From Lindgomyces ingoldianus (lineage: Eukaryota > Ascomycota > Dothideomycetes > Pleosporales > Lindgomycetaceae), in NCBI RefSeq assembly GCF_010093535.1, contig NW_022985196.1, forward strand, positions 248,001 through 312,000: 64,000 nt of DNA, given 5' to 3'. Within the stretch, counting starts at the first letter, position 1. The number at the start of each line of letters is the position of its first letter. This document shows, in pieces, positions 1 through 11,942 of this stretch. Both the position numbers and the translations under genes were made by a program. Under the pieces are notes generated by a model, which worked only from the letters and a program-made list of their open reading frames with translations, ran no database searches and was not told the DNA's origin.

Positions 1-178
1 AATCTGTCCAAACATCTCATACCTTGTCCTAGGGCAGACAATGATCCAGAGTGCCTTGAGTCGCGGTCCATATGCCAGCAGCATTGTGGGATTGGAGAGG
101 GGCCGGATCGAGTACGAATCGGGGTATGGGAAGACGAAACCCCACCTTCTGGATTCCGTGACCCACCTACGATGCGGC

Positions 179-945
179 TCAACTCGCCAAGCTCAACAGA
201 ATCCAACAGCGATACCCAGGACCTCTCATATTCCTGACATTGTCCGCCCACGCTAGCTCGCGCTCATACCCATGAATGCGGAAAAATCGTTTGAGGATCC
301 ACTGAGCGTACCCCGTTGATTGTGATCCGTAGGTTCCCATGTCTGTCCGATAGCAGAACTCGATGCTCGGGCACAGATATCGCGATAACCTCAGCGCTTC
401 ATCGCGGAGCCAGGACACGGAAGTGAGCTCAACGTAAGGACAGGCAGGATTGCTATGTGCTATAAGTGATGCCAGTCGGGCATCAGGGTCTAGAGAGGGG
501 TAGAAATGCGTGCTGAGGCGGAGGAGGGTGGAGAGGATGTGTAGTTGGGCGCCCTAGGAGAGGTTGTAAAGGGCCGCAGTGTTAAGCGAATCCCACTCAA
601 GCGCAAAGGGGAAGAGTCTGTCCGCGTAGCTGTCGTCCGAGGGGTTGTGGAGGCGGGATGGTACGGCGCGATAGGGGAGATCTGTTAGTTGCTTTCGGAC
701 GGTGTCGCGCCATGATTCGAGCTTGTGGTACAGGTAGAGAAGTCCTTTCATGACGGTTGCACGCCAGATACTATTGTCGCTATTCGTGTTGCTCAGGAGA
801 CGGGATTCTTCGAGGAGACAGTGGATTTCGATAATGATGTCGACGATTTCTTCAAGCTTATTTAAGTCATCGCGGGAGCCCATTAGTTTGTCCCATTCGA
901 GGATCGTAAGGCCGAGTGCCTGTTCTTGGAACAGGCCGTAAAGAG
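179..945 (-). pseudogene. Fungal transcription-factor domain remnant with in-frame stops
   Basis: Reading the minus strand from about 945 gives one continuous frame that looks like the helical regulatory domain of Zn2Cys6 transcription factors (Fungal_trans_2/DUF3468 type). It has alternating leucine and aromatic residues, pieces such as WRDTVRKQLTDLP and LFPFALEWDS, and then WLRDEALRLSRYL and YAQWILKRFF. The frame is broken by a TAA near 930 and a TAG at 554-556; restoring one C in each would give CAA and CAG, so both fit C-to-T changes at CpA. The frame ends at the stop at 179. No Zn2Cys6 cluster is visible upstream (946-1687), so the DNA-binding half is missing. Family assignment comes from composition and layout only; the pseudogene call is firmer than the family. 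Confidence 0.5.
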
Positions 946-1687
946 TCTGTTACTGAAGCGTTAAAGGAGGAAATAATGCCCGGAGCTGGGAAGACCTACG
1001 CAGATGACGCGCAAACGAGAACAAAGATTTTGCTAGAGATCAGTCCTAGTCTCTCGTGAAGACAAGTTTCGGGCAATCTCTGTAATTCCCTGGCTGTGCG
1101 CAGACCAACCGTGGCCCCTAATCGGATAGACAAAATGCTGCAGCCGTTAGCCGACAAAGAGAGACCACATACTGTAACGGGCCTAGTTCATGATGGAACT
1201 CAAAGGGCTGAATTGCTACGAAGAGACTAAGCGTAGGAAGAGAAAAGGAAGGGAAAGGGGAGTTCTCAGGCGGATCATCGGGAGACGGGAGTTCCATAGG
1301 AGAGCAGTAGATGACAACCCTGTGGCAGTCTTAAGCTCGCCTTATATTGCCTTGACGATACGTGACTGAATTCGAGAGTTGAGAGGCACAGGGGTATGAA
1401 TTAAACTTCTCTACAGCTTGACACCATCAACCCAGGGCTCCTCCACGAAAGAACTTCCGACGCTAGTTCAAGTCAGAATAGTGTTCGGAGCTCCCCATAA
1501 GGTGCATGAGCCGCATTTTATCTCGCTGCTCGCTGGCTGGACGGCCGAGCGAGGATAAACGCTCCGACATTAGAGAATCGAAGATGTAACTGAGCGAGTG
1601 GAGATTTTTCCCGTCCTTCTTTCTTCATTTTACATAGAGTGGACAAAGTCTCGCTTTCACCGACTTGTACGATAATAGGTATTCGAA
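946..1687. other. Gene-free border DNA
   Basis: About 740 bp between the two gene relics. Both strands carry only short open frames without recognisable motifs. No tRNA-like boxes and no transposon ends were seen. Confidence 0.5.
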
Positions 1688-2205
1688 ATATCTACTCTTA
1701 TAAACTCCTTCCCGCAGCAGTCATCTGTAACGGCCGTCATCGTGCCCGGCCAGCCAGCTCTGACCGTGTCCTTCACCCAATTAAGCAACGACATTCGCAA
1801 ATGCCAGCGCAAGCTCGCCGCTCTTGGCATCACCCACGAGTCTGCCGTGTCCATTGTCCTCCTAAACAGCTGTAAGTTTATTGTACGCTTTCATCGGCGC
1901 CACTTATAGATTCTATAACTGACGACTACTCAGGTCTCCTTCCTCGCCGCATCGTGGCAGCGCGGGTAAACTATTTATCCCCCGAACAGCTGTGACCAAA
2001 TCTCTGACAAGACCAGCATCGCCGCGCCGCTAAACCCAAATTACAAACAATCCGAAGTCGAATTCTACATCGATGACCTCTTGTCGTCTCTCGCCCTAGT
2101 CCCGAAAGGCGCCTTCGCCGCCAACGCGCCCTCCGTCCGCGCTACCCGCAAGTACAGGGGATCGAAGAGCCGTACTAAGCCACGGATGACTGAGGCCCGA
2201 AAATA
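1688..2205 (+). pseudogene. Truncated peroxisomal CoA synthetase (Pcs60/FAT2-like), N-terminal part
   Basis: Three exon pieces encode the N-terminus of an AMP-dependent acyl-CoA synthetase of the peroxisomal Pcs60/FAT2 type. Exon 1 (1688-1882) includes VIVPGQPALTVSF and LAALGI. Exon 2 (1934-1965) gives VSFLAASWQR. Exon 3 starts at 2017 with IAAPLNPNYKQSEVEFYIDD and VPKGAFAANAPSVRA. Introns 1883-1933 and 1966-2016 (51 bp each) keep GT, CTGAC and AG and have matching phases. The match stops near 2158, before the AMP-binding P-loop, and the frame runs into a TAG at 2203-2205. The codon where the start is expected reads ATA (1688-1690), consistent with a G-to-A loss of ATG. A dead, 3'-truncated fragment; the family identification is fairly secure from the conserved motif order. 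Confidence 0.7.
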
Positions 2206-2613
2206 GGACTAGTCAGTCTATGACACCTCATATCCCTCCGAGCTGATTGGGGCCCAATTTCAGACCGTCTTCATGCTGCTCAGGGATAAAATCAGGCACA
2301 ATCAGATGGGCTCAGGCTTGAATCAAGCACGGTCACGCCGGCTCACGGTGGCTCAGGGCGAGCTCGTGAGTGCTCAGCCACAGCTCAAGTTGCTTACTAA
2401 CAGCTCACGTTACACCCTGCGTAACTCACGTCTCAAAACAGAAATAGACACTATGCGAGGGCATTTTATCCCCGTGTATCTACCGCTATATAACACCGGA
2501 CTTCAGTTCTGTTTAAACCTTAGAGCCGTAAAAGTTTGACCAATTATTCTCAAGATGTCCTCCGATTCGTTTGGAGTTTGCAATTCAGCTAGCTTTTTTT
2601 GGCGGGGATCTTA
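2206..2613. repeat. Unassigned stretch, rich in GCTCA/CTCAC words
   Basis: Between about 2268 and 2430 the words GCTCAGG, GCTCAC and their variants recur irregularly about ten times. I see no coding frame with motifs and no RNA polymerase III B-box. It directly abuts the left end of the Tc1/mariner element, whose TA target is at 2612-2613. Confidence 0.35.
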
Positions 2614-2739
2614 CAGTCGCATGACAAAAGTCTGTGTACATCACTTTTTCCCCACCAAATCGCGACGCGAAAAAGAACCACGCGCATTTAATTTTATATG
2701 TAATTACATACTTTTTTTAATGTAAATAATTAAAATATA

Positions 2740-3353
2740 TTTAATACTAAGTCTGCTAGCCATGCGCGAGTTGTACAGCCTTAACCCTCCTTAGCATTAA
2801 CTAGATAAGTGTACAAATTAGTAAATTAGGTATTAGCTGCTACCCCTTCTTTAAAGCAGCACAAAAACAGTTCTAATCCTCTTCTAAATTACCTAATTTG
2901 TTAAACTTAGAATAAAGCTTGTGTACAATCTTTTTAAGAGCCTACTAGAGGTGCTTAATAGGATTAAGGTCTAGTAAATACAGAGGCTACTCTAGGGTCT
3001 AAATTCTATGCTCTTTAAGAAAGATCTAAGTTACTTAGGCGTTGTAAATTAGCGCATTATCTTGCATAAAGATCTGCCCTAGTAGGTAGTTTAGCAGGAG
3101 ACCTTTTTTAAGCGTTTTTATGTACAAATTTGCAGAATACCCCCCGCGCTTGCTCTAGGGGTCCCTTAGTATAATCACTAATTCACTCCGCCCTACCCTC
3201 CTGTTACTAGTCACCTAGATGGCCCCCTATACTATCTAAGAAGGTTGTTTTAATTTCTCCTTTTCTTAAATTATCTCTTATTACTAGCGCTCCTTAGGGT
3301 ATTAAAAACACTACTTTTTATTGCCTCCTAAGTTAACCTTAACTAAGCACTTA
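2740..3353 (-). pseudogene. Tc1/mariner transposase, C-terminal catalytic part (decayed)
   Basis: The minus-strand translation contains the second-aspartate block of Tc1 transposases, IFMQDNALIYNA (about 3040-3076). Further on it has YLLDLNPIKHL (about 2950-2985), where the family has SPDLNPIE; the last catalytic acidic residue therefore appears as Lys, a G-to-A change. Further on, KAVQLAHG corresponds to the C-terminal KARG region. Several tryptophan and glutamine positions are TAG. The gypsy LTR at 3354 interrupts the gene, and the remainder is at 18260-18560. Confidence 0.8.
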
Positions 3354-3949
3354 TGTTACAATCCTTGCTTCAGGAAGCACTCGGGTCTTATGGTATTCCT
3401 AGGGGGGAAGTAGGACGGGTGGTAGGGGCTAATCCAGTAGGGTGTACAGTCCTACGTACAGGCTATTAGGCTAATAGAGGGCGATATAGAGTGACTAGAT
3501 TATGGTTTACCCTTAATGCAGCAGTAAGGAGGCTAGGTTAAACAGTCCTAATAGACAGAGTTAGAGGTATATATAGTGTAAGATATATAAATAGTATTAT
3601 AGCTCTTTAAAAAGCTAAATGCTACTTAGTCTATGTAAAGAATAAACTAAACATTAAACACACCTTTTAAAGGTTATTTAATGTAAGAACTATATACATG
3701 TGCTAGGGTTGCTAAGGGGAGCTAGCAGGAGTTTAGAGGAGCCTACTAAGAGGGGCTTCTATAAGCTCTCTCTAGCTTCTAGGACTTACAGCCTGTTTCT
3801 CTTATTAGACAACGCATTCTTCTGTAATTTTAGGCAGCTGTGCTGCCTCTATGTCCTCTAATTAGTCTGTAAGTAAGCCTTATTCTAACCTAGCTAGATT
3901 ATAGAGCACTGCTAGTAGAGTTATGCTAGTCTAACTATAGACTGTAACA
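3354..3949 (-). repeat. gypsy-1 LTR (left copy)
   Basis: 596 bp, TGTTACAATCC...GACTGTAACA. Its left, outer end keeps GC-rich ancestral bases, while its right, inner end is heavily C-to-T/G-to-A mutated compared with the other copy. Confidence 0.92.
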
Positions 3950-5035
3950 CGCTACCCCTTCTCCTTAGCAGCGTTCTTGCTGCTCTGCTTACACAACTGT
4001 GTTAGTAAAAGTTTATTTATAAAGTAAGCGCTTACCTACTAAAAGGCGTTCTTAATATCTATTCTTTTATACTAAATAGCTTATTAGTCCTGCTTGTCTT
4101 ATTATCCTTATGTTACTCTTTACTTTAACCCTTTTTATTAAATAAAGATAAGGCCCTGCAGCGCTTACTAGTTTTTAGGGTTATTTTATATATTAACTTT
4201 ATCTTTAGATAAGTATGTTAAGTGTGTAAAAAAGCATAGTAAATGCAACACTTTTATTTCTAATGCTGTGTAAAATTGCCTAAAGAAAAAGAAAAAAACA
4301 CTTTTTTAAAAGGCTAAGGCTTTACAGGCCTAGGATTACACATTATAGGATAAATAATAAGCTTAAGTCTAGAAACAGCTTTATTTACAAGAAAAAATGT
4401 TAGGGGTAATAAATAAAAAGTGTTTTAGACAGAATTATATCTAAAAATTACTAGATCTACTAAAGGCTTATTACGCAAAATACTTAAAGAGGGACCTTTT
4501 CTTTTTAAATAAAATAGAAGCTTTTAAGGCTAAAGTAGAGAGCTGTTCTTTTTTATAACCTTTATTAGCTAAGACTTATCTCTAAAGGCTGCTACTATTT
4601 AGTAATAATGTAGCTATTTTTTTTAATATAAGTGCCTTATTACCTAGCTAGTTTCTTTTAGATAAGCTTAAAAGTACTTTTGTACTAATAGCTACACATT
4701 TTATAAGTTCTTAGCTAGTTCTTATGTGTTTTTACTAGTAAGCTACTTTTTTTATTTTACTAAAAACTTTTTTTAGTTTTTCTAATTACTAACTATATAT
4801 TTAACTTTATACTCTGTTTCTTTATCTTTTTATCCTTATGTAAATAAGGGAATCTCTTTAAATGCTTTTTTTAGTTTAGAAATATAAAACTACAGGTGTA
4901 TCTTTATATATAGAGGAAGCTTAAGCTTATAATTATTTTATTAGGTTTAAAAAACTTTATATAGTTTTATTTTTTTTTCTACTAGTTTCCTAGAGGGCCT
5001 AGGTATCTTAAGATTTTTAGTGTTAAAGTACACAT

Positions 5036-5325
5036 TGTAACGATTCTACGAATCGTTCTATCTCGGGTTGCTCAGATCCTATCTGAAGGGTCCCTGTATT
5101 GGCCCTGACTATGACTTGACCTAGTCCCCTGCAGTTGCCCCTATTCCCTTATGTATTTAGTCGCACCTCGCCCCTATAGCTAGCTTAGTAGTTTTCTAAT
5201 ATCCTATGTACTAGGCCTATAGGTGTTATTAGTATTCCTAGGTCTCTAAGTCCCCACGCACTCCTATATGCCTCTAAGTGGATTTATACTGCATTTAGAC
5301 CTATTGTCTTACCTGCGCTGTTATA
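5036..5325 (+). repeat. gypsy-2a 5' LTR
   Basis: 290 bp. The first third retains bases such as the CGAATCG and CTCGGG segments that are mutated in the 3' LTR. Its last 60 bp are mutated (GTTATA instead of GTTACA at the end). Confidence 0.92.
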
Positions 5326-5327
5326 TT

Positions 5328-5340
5328 ATATTAGAAAACT
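5328..5340 (+). other. Candidate self-priming primer-binding site of gypsy-2a
   Basis: ATATTAGAAAACT starts two bases after the 5' LTR. It is the exact reverse complement of AGTTTTCTAATAT inside the LTR (5190-5202). No match to a common tRNA 3' end is evident. The arrangement resembles Tf1/sushi elements, where the 5' end of the transcript primes minus-strand synthesis. The mini-element at 46058 has the same pairing. Confidence 0.55.
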
Positions 5341-5389
5341 TACTTTTGCTAGTAATAGCCTTATTAATAATATTACATTAATTATTTGT

Positions 5390-6960
5390 TTAACTACATC
5401 TAAGTTTTAAAAAGCGTCTAATTTAGTTTAAGTTATAATTTCTTACACACTATTATATTAAATTATTTAGTTAGTATAAATAGGATTCTAGAGACCTTCT
5501 ATTAACTAAAGCCTTTAAGTTTAGAACTTTTTATCCCCTACAATTAAAATTGCTTTTAAAAAAGTTATAAAGAGTGCGCTAAGGTAGAAACTTAAAAACT
5601 ACTAATAACTTATTAGGATTAGAGATAACTACTAATGCCTAACTTTTAACTACTATTAGATCTTATTATAAAGACTGCAACTTGTTCTAGCTGCAGCTAA
5701 GGCAAAATGCCTGCCTTTAGAACTAAACTACTACTAACCTTAATAGCTAAACCCCTTTTTATAGGACTTAAAGCTAAAAACTTACTAGATTTAAAGTTAA
5801 ACTCTAGTAGTATAGCCCTTAAAGACTAAGTTGCTTAATTAAAGGCATAAATTAAATAGCTAACTAGATTAAAAACTATTAGTTTTAATTATTCTCTACT
5901 AACTACTAAATTACCTCTAATAATGCCTTAAATTACTTATGCTACACTAATAGTAAAAGACTTTTTAGGCACTTCTAAGCTTTCTTAAAGCTACTTTACT
6001 AAACATATGCTTAAAATTAAGAACTTTACAGACAGCAAAGAACCTATGTTTAAATAATAGTAAGCCTTTATTATAGACAGACTTAATATTAATGTAGATT
6101 ACTATTAGAGTAAGCGCGCACGCATAGCGCTAGTATAGGGACACACTGCTAGTATTGCAAAGGAATACCTAGAGCCTAGATACCTAGCTAAATTAGACAA
6201 CTTTTAGTTTAAGAATATAAAAAAAATAATTAAGCTTTTATAAACTTACTTTATTACTAGTAATAAAAAAACAAAGGCGCAACAGGTGTTTTAAACTCTA
6301 AAGATAAGTAAAAAAAAAGTGTTTTCTGCTTTTAAAGCTTACTTTATTAGTGCTACAGTTAAAAAGTTTATATTAAAGGTAAAATAGTTCTTCTACTTAT
6401 AAAAAAAGATACTACTTAGCCTAAAAGTACTAAACTTAGGTTTTAAGCACACTTAGAAGAGCTTCTTTAAGACTATAGTAGCCTACCTAACAGCCTATAA
6501 CATAGAAAGAAGGAATACTCTTACTATTTTAAAGTAAACTGTTAATCTTACCTAATAGTCTACTATTAGACCTAGTATAAATTAGTCTTAGAAGGTTTTT
6601 AGTAATATATCTAAGGCAGTATACTATTCTAGTGCACCCTAACCTGCACCTCTGTTAGTACCCTAATTTACCCTAGCTACCTATAGACAACCTAGCTAGA
6701 CACCTGCCTCTAAAAGACAAATAACTTCTAGCAGCTATTATAATTATAGTAAACTAGAACATTTTACTAGTAATTGTTTTATCTCTAAAGTATAAAAGAT
6801 TAAGGTAGAGTAATAGAAATCTAAGAAAAAGTTTATAGATATAAATAATTACAACTTAGATGCCTTCTAAATAAGAAATAGTAACACCTAAGAAAACTCT
6901 TTATCTTAAGCTTAAGTAAGTATAATCTATTAAACATTAATTTATTACACTTATTTAAAG
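5390..6960 (+). pseudogene. gypsy-2a gag remnant
   Basis: There is no open frame, but at about 6733-6785 the translation YYNYSKLEHFTSNC is recognisable as a decayed CCHC zinc knuckle (family pattern CxxCxxxGHxxxxC). The changes are two Cys to Tyr and Gly to Ser/Glu, all explained by G-to-A changes. The upstream part matches the interior of the mini-element at 46347-47213 and the split copy at 50060-53746. Confidence 0.65.
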
Positions 6961-7479
6961 GAAAACACTTCTAAGTTTCTACTATTTTGTATTTAAAAAG
7001 CATTAAAGTCTATTTAAATCTTTTAGTTAATACTAGCGCTTATAGTTTTCTATTTATTAACTTACTAACTACTAAGTTATTATTTTAATGCCTTTATATC
7101 TCTATCTAACGCTTACTATTTAAAGTTATAGTTAAAGGCTTTTAAGATTAGATCTAAGTCTCTGTCTACTAGTATATCTGCTTGTATATATAAATTAATA
7201 AAAGAAGCATTTAAAACTACTTTTTTGTTATTATAAACTTTAGCTTCTAAGATTACATTATTAGCATTAAATAGTTACATTATTTTAAACTCTATTTAGA
7301 TATAAAGAGAAATTAGATTATATAGCCTAGTAAATATCTGCCTACTTATAAACCTTTGCTACTCTTGCTTATATAATTAACCTAGCCTACATGTAATAAA
7401 AAAGTAGAGCTAAATATTAAATAATATAACACACTATAAAAAAAGGACTAATTTTAGTAGTTATGTAGCCTAATAATCT

Positions 7480-10400
7480 ACTGCATTAAAAGTTTGCTAA
7501 GGCTACTAAAATTATACAAATCTCCTATTGTCTATAGTTTAAAGACACTTAAATTATTCTTCTGCTTATCTATTAAGAAGTCTAGAACAGGTCTAAAGGA
7601 GGTCTATTTAGCTACTATTACTCTAATTTTAGTAAATGCTTTTTATTTTAACATAAAAAAAAAACAAGTTCTTTTTAACTTTTATTTATAAAATTAAGTA
7701 GTTAATTAAAGATAAGTAAGCCTTATAGTTAGACGCTAAACATAAAACTAAAGTATTAGTAAACTTTTAATTACTATCTAAATACTATTAGTACTAAGAT
7801 GTATTTAGCTACACTGCAGCTTACTAGCTACTAGTACATTGTCTATATAACTATAAAATTGTCCTTATAAAGCCTCTCCCTAACAGTTACAGTCTGTTGT
7901 ACAAACAGAACCTTAAGAAGCTAGAGGCAATAAAGAAATATATTATAGACAATCTAAAATATAGCTTTATTAAGTAGAGTTAGAGCCCTTTTACATCTTT
8001 TATCTTTTATGTACAGAAACTAAATAGCAACTTATATATTTATGTTAATTACTATAAACTTAACACTTTTACTTATAAGAATGTGTATCTAATACTGTGC
8101 ATAGACAAACTCTTATTAAGACCTACTAAGGCAGTAATTTTTACTAAGTTTAATATTTACATAGCCTTTAATAAGATTAGAATAGATTTAAGCTTTAAAG
8201 AGTGTACTACCTTTTAGATATAATATAAAACTTATAAGTATAAAGTTTTACCTTTTAGATTATATAATAGTCTAGCAACTTACTAGCGCTATATAAATAA
8301 TGTATTAATTAACTATTTAAATAATTTCTGCATTGCTTATTTTAATAACATTTTTATTTACTCTAAAAATAAAGCAACTTACATCTTTTATATTAAAAAA
8401 GTCTTAGAAAGGCTCTAGTAAGCAGAATTATAAGTAAAGATTAAAAAAAGTAAATTTTATGTTACTTAAATAAAGTATCTTAGCTATATACTTTTAAATA
8501 AAGGACTAAAGGTTAACTTAGAGAAAGTAGAGGTGCTACGCAACTAGTAGGCGCCTACTACTATAACAGGTGTAAAATCCTTTCTAGGCTTTACTAAATT
8601 TTATTAGTAATTTGTTTTAAAATTTTTTTATATAGCAAAACTAATTATTACGCTTTAAAGCCTTACTACTTTTTTTATATAGACTTTAGAGTGTAATGTA
8701 GCTTTTAAAAAGCTAAAGTCTGCGCTACTAAGTATACCTACACTTTACTATTTTAACTTTATGTTGTAAACTAAAATTAAAACTAACACTTTTAATAAAG
8801 TAGTAGTAGAAGTCCTTTCTTAGAAATAAGTAGATAGAAATTAGTGCTCTATATTATTTTATAGTAAGGTCTTATCTAGTTTAGAGCTAAACTAGAAGAT
8901 ATATAATAAAGAGCTATTTGTAATTATTACTGTGTTTAAATAATAAAGTGCTAAGCTTACATCTATAGCAATAAGCACTTTAGTATATACTAATTATTAT
9001 TTATTAGAGTACTTTATAATAATAAAGGTGCTAAATGCTTATTAGGTTTATTAAGCTAAAAAGTTAGCTTAGTATTACTTTTAAATTAAGTACACCCCTA
9101 GTAAGAATAACACTAAGGCAGATATTTTTAGTTATTATAAACAAGATGTAGAAAATTTAAGAGCAGCTTAAACTAATAATAAGTTAAGAGTTCTACTAAA
9201 ACTGCACTAACTACACCCCTAAATTAACTCTAAACTAGCCTAGTACTATATTACTTAAATAACAACTTAAGCAGCTATGCTAAATATTATAAAAGGACTA
9301 AACTAGGTTATGTCTTTAAATTTTTTAAAATTAATTAACACATTACTTTAAAAAAATTAAGCCTTTTTTATGTAAAAGCAAGAACTTTTACCCTACTATT
9401 ATTAAATAAGAAATAGACTACTTTTTTATACTAACTATTTATGTGTTCTAGTAGACTTGCTACTATGCACCTAACTTATCTAAAAAGTCTATAATTAAGT
9501 ATCTTTAGCACACCCTAGTGCTACTAAGACTTATTAGTTACTGTCCTAAAAGTACTACTAAAAGAGTATAAAGGCTACTTGTAAATAATATGTATAGAAT
9601 TACCTTCTTTGTTATAAAGCTTATCTAAAACAGACTTAAACCTTAGGGTTTATCTACTTCTTGCTAATTCCTGCTTAACTAATGCAGCACCTATGCATTA
9701 ACTTTAAGAAGTTCCTTAAAAACAAGTCTAGATATAATTAGATTATAGTTATAATTAATTACTTATTAAAATAAGCTATTTCTATCCCCTGCTATAAAAT
9801 AATTAATGCCTAAAAAATAGCTGCTTTATTTATTTAATAAGTGTACTATTTTAGCTACATACCTAAAACTATTATTTTTAATTAAGGACCTTAGTTTATA
9901 TCTAGTTTCTAGTCTAAATTCTGTTAAATTTTAGGCGTAAAAGTTAAGCTCTCTACTACTTATTATAAAGAAATAGATAGCTAAATAAAGATTATAAATA
10001 AGTATATTAATTAAAGACTAAGGCTTTTTATATTTTTTTACTAAGACAACTAAAGTTCCTTACTACTCTTAATTAATTAAGCTTAGATAACCTTGCTTTA
10101 TGTAATAATTAAAATGTTTCTGTATTAAGTCCTATACAGCTCTAAACTATGTTAAAGCTAGGACTAGAAACATTCTACAGAACCTATTACAGCTATAGAT
10201 AAGCTAAATTATAAGAATGCTTTAGCATTAGCAACCTGCATACATGCAGCCTAGGAGTTAGCTAAGACCTATATAGAAAAGGCCTAGGATTAGATGCAAA
10301 CTATAGTTAACTGCTACTACTAGCTAGTTAACTAGAAGGTTAGTAACATAGTCTACCTAAACACTAAGAACCTAGCTGTTTAAAGACCTAGCTAAAAACT

Positions 10401-10860
10401 ATTTAAATAATAAAAAGGCCCTTTTAAGGTACTTAAATAAGTTAAAAACTTATACTACTTAGAGCTACTTTTAGGGTTAAAAATATATAACGTCTTTGCA
10501 CTAAATGTGCTTTATAAAGACTCTTAAGATCTACTTTTAGAACAAGAACCTCTAAAACCCTCTAGAATTACTATTAATAGAGTAGAGAAGTAGAAAGTAG
10601 AGAAAATACTTGCTAGCAAGCTCTACTAAAAAACGCTTAAGTACTAGGTAAAATAAGTAAAACACAACTCTAATCTAGTCTAGTATAAGGCTTTAAATTT
10701 TATAGGTTCTTTTTATAAATTAAAAGCTTTTTATAATAAGCATTTAAATTGGCTAGAACCTTTAAGAGCTTTATAAAAGTAGATTAAGGCTTTTAAAGCT
10801 AGTGTAAAAGGTATAGATTACTTAGTAAATAATAAGGTATAAAAGTAAGAAGTTAGATTA
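7480..10860 (+). pseudogene. gypsy-2a pol remnant (RT, RNase H, integrase, chromodomain)
   Basis: Reverse transcriptase covers about 7860-8620. It includes LPFRLYNSLATY and, at about 8325-8365, FCIAYFNNIFIYSKN, where the family has YLDD; both catalytic aspartates now read Asn. LERL and SFLGFTKFY follow. An RNase H-like portion lies around 8690-9140. The integrase core lies around 9650-10100 (GP.FISSF.SKFC, then VKLSTTYYKEID). A C-terminal KVEKILASKLY / LKY.VK.VKHNS stretch (about 10590-10700) resembles a chromodomain, placing the element among chromoviruses. Tryptophans and glutamines are largely TAG/TAA. Only a 65-codon frame (7494-7691) stays open, by chance. Confidence 0.75.
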
Positions 10861-11942
10861 TATTTTTATATAATATTATTACAACTCTACAGACATGTTG
10901 CTTAGAAGGTCTAACAGTAAGCTGTTAGACACCTCTAGACTTTTCTTTTCTTTCTTCTCTACCTTTTTTTCTTTTCTCTCTCCCTTTTTTCTTTTTCTTT
11001 AGACTCTTTTTAAACCTTTTTTACTTTATCCTTAGCTGCCTAAAAGCACTGTAATGTCTGCTTAAAAGTTAAACACTAAAGCCTCTAGGGCTAAAACCTA
11101 ATAGAGTAGCTTAGAGTTTTAGTAAAATAAGGCCACCTAGACACTAGCTGTAGAAAGACTAGCTTCCTAACTCTTTATAACCTACACTACCTGCGCTAGG
11201 TTCTAAGTAAACTCTAAAATAGCCTTAAAGGCCCCTTTCTTGTCCTTTTTACTCCTTGCGTTTTAGGCTGCCGCCTATAGCTTAAGATAGCCCTAAAGGA
11301 CTAAGAATTCCTTTTTATAATATAAGAGGACCTACGCGCGCGTTAGTAAACTATACCCTAGCAGTATTAGATTATATTTATATAAGGTTGCATTTTTTAT
11401 TATGTAAGGTATAATATTTATATTTCTTTAATTTAAAGGACTAATAAGAAAACTTAACTTAAAGGCTATAAGTAAAGGCGTAGGCAGCTTAAAAGTAGAT
11501 AACTTAAAACGCCTCTAAAAAGGCTTTAGGAGGGGGGCAAAGCAGCATAGTAATTTTTTTTAATGCTATAATTAGTTAGCAGACTAAGCTATAAGATGTT
11601 AGGTGCATAATAATACCTATAAAGTAGAGAATTTAGATAATAGCTAAAAAAGAAACTAACAAAATTAACTAGACTATATAAGTAAAGTAAGCAAACACTT
11701 ATTACTATAAATAATAAATTTGCTATATTAATAACAACTACACTACTAGTTACTACTAAATAAAAACATTATAATAAAGGCATTATATTAGTATTAGGTT
11801 TTTAGTCTATTTCTTAGTAACAGAAAATTTTAGTTAAGATAGTTATACTTATTATATTTTATCTAAATTAGTTTTAAAGCATTTTTAAATACTTTTTAAA
11901 CACTGCAGATAGGGACTATTAGCTTATAGAAGGGGGGGGTAG

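Noticed and set aside
2268..2430. tRNA-derived SINE
   Set aside because: One A-box-like TGGC..AG was seen, but no B-box (GGTTCGA) and no A-rich tail.
7494..7691. 65-codon frame, repeated at 60750-60953
   Set aside because: Both lie at the same position of two gypsy-2 copies; open by chance after Trp/Gln codons became stops elsewhere.
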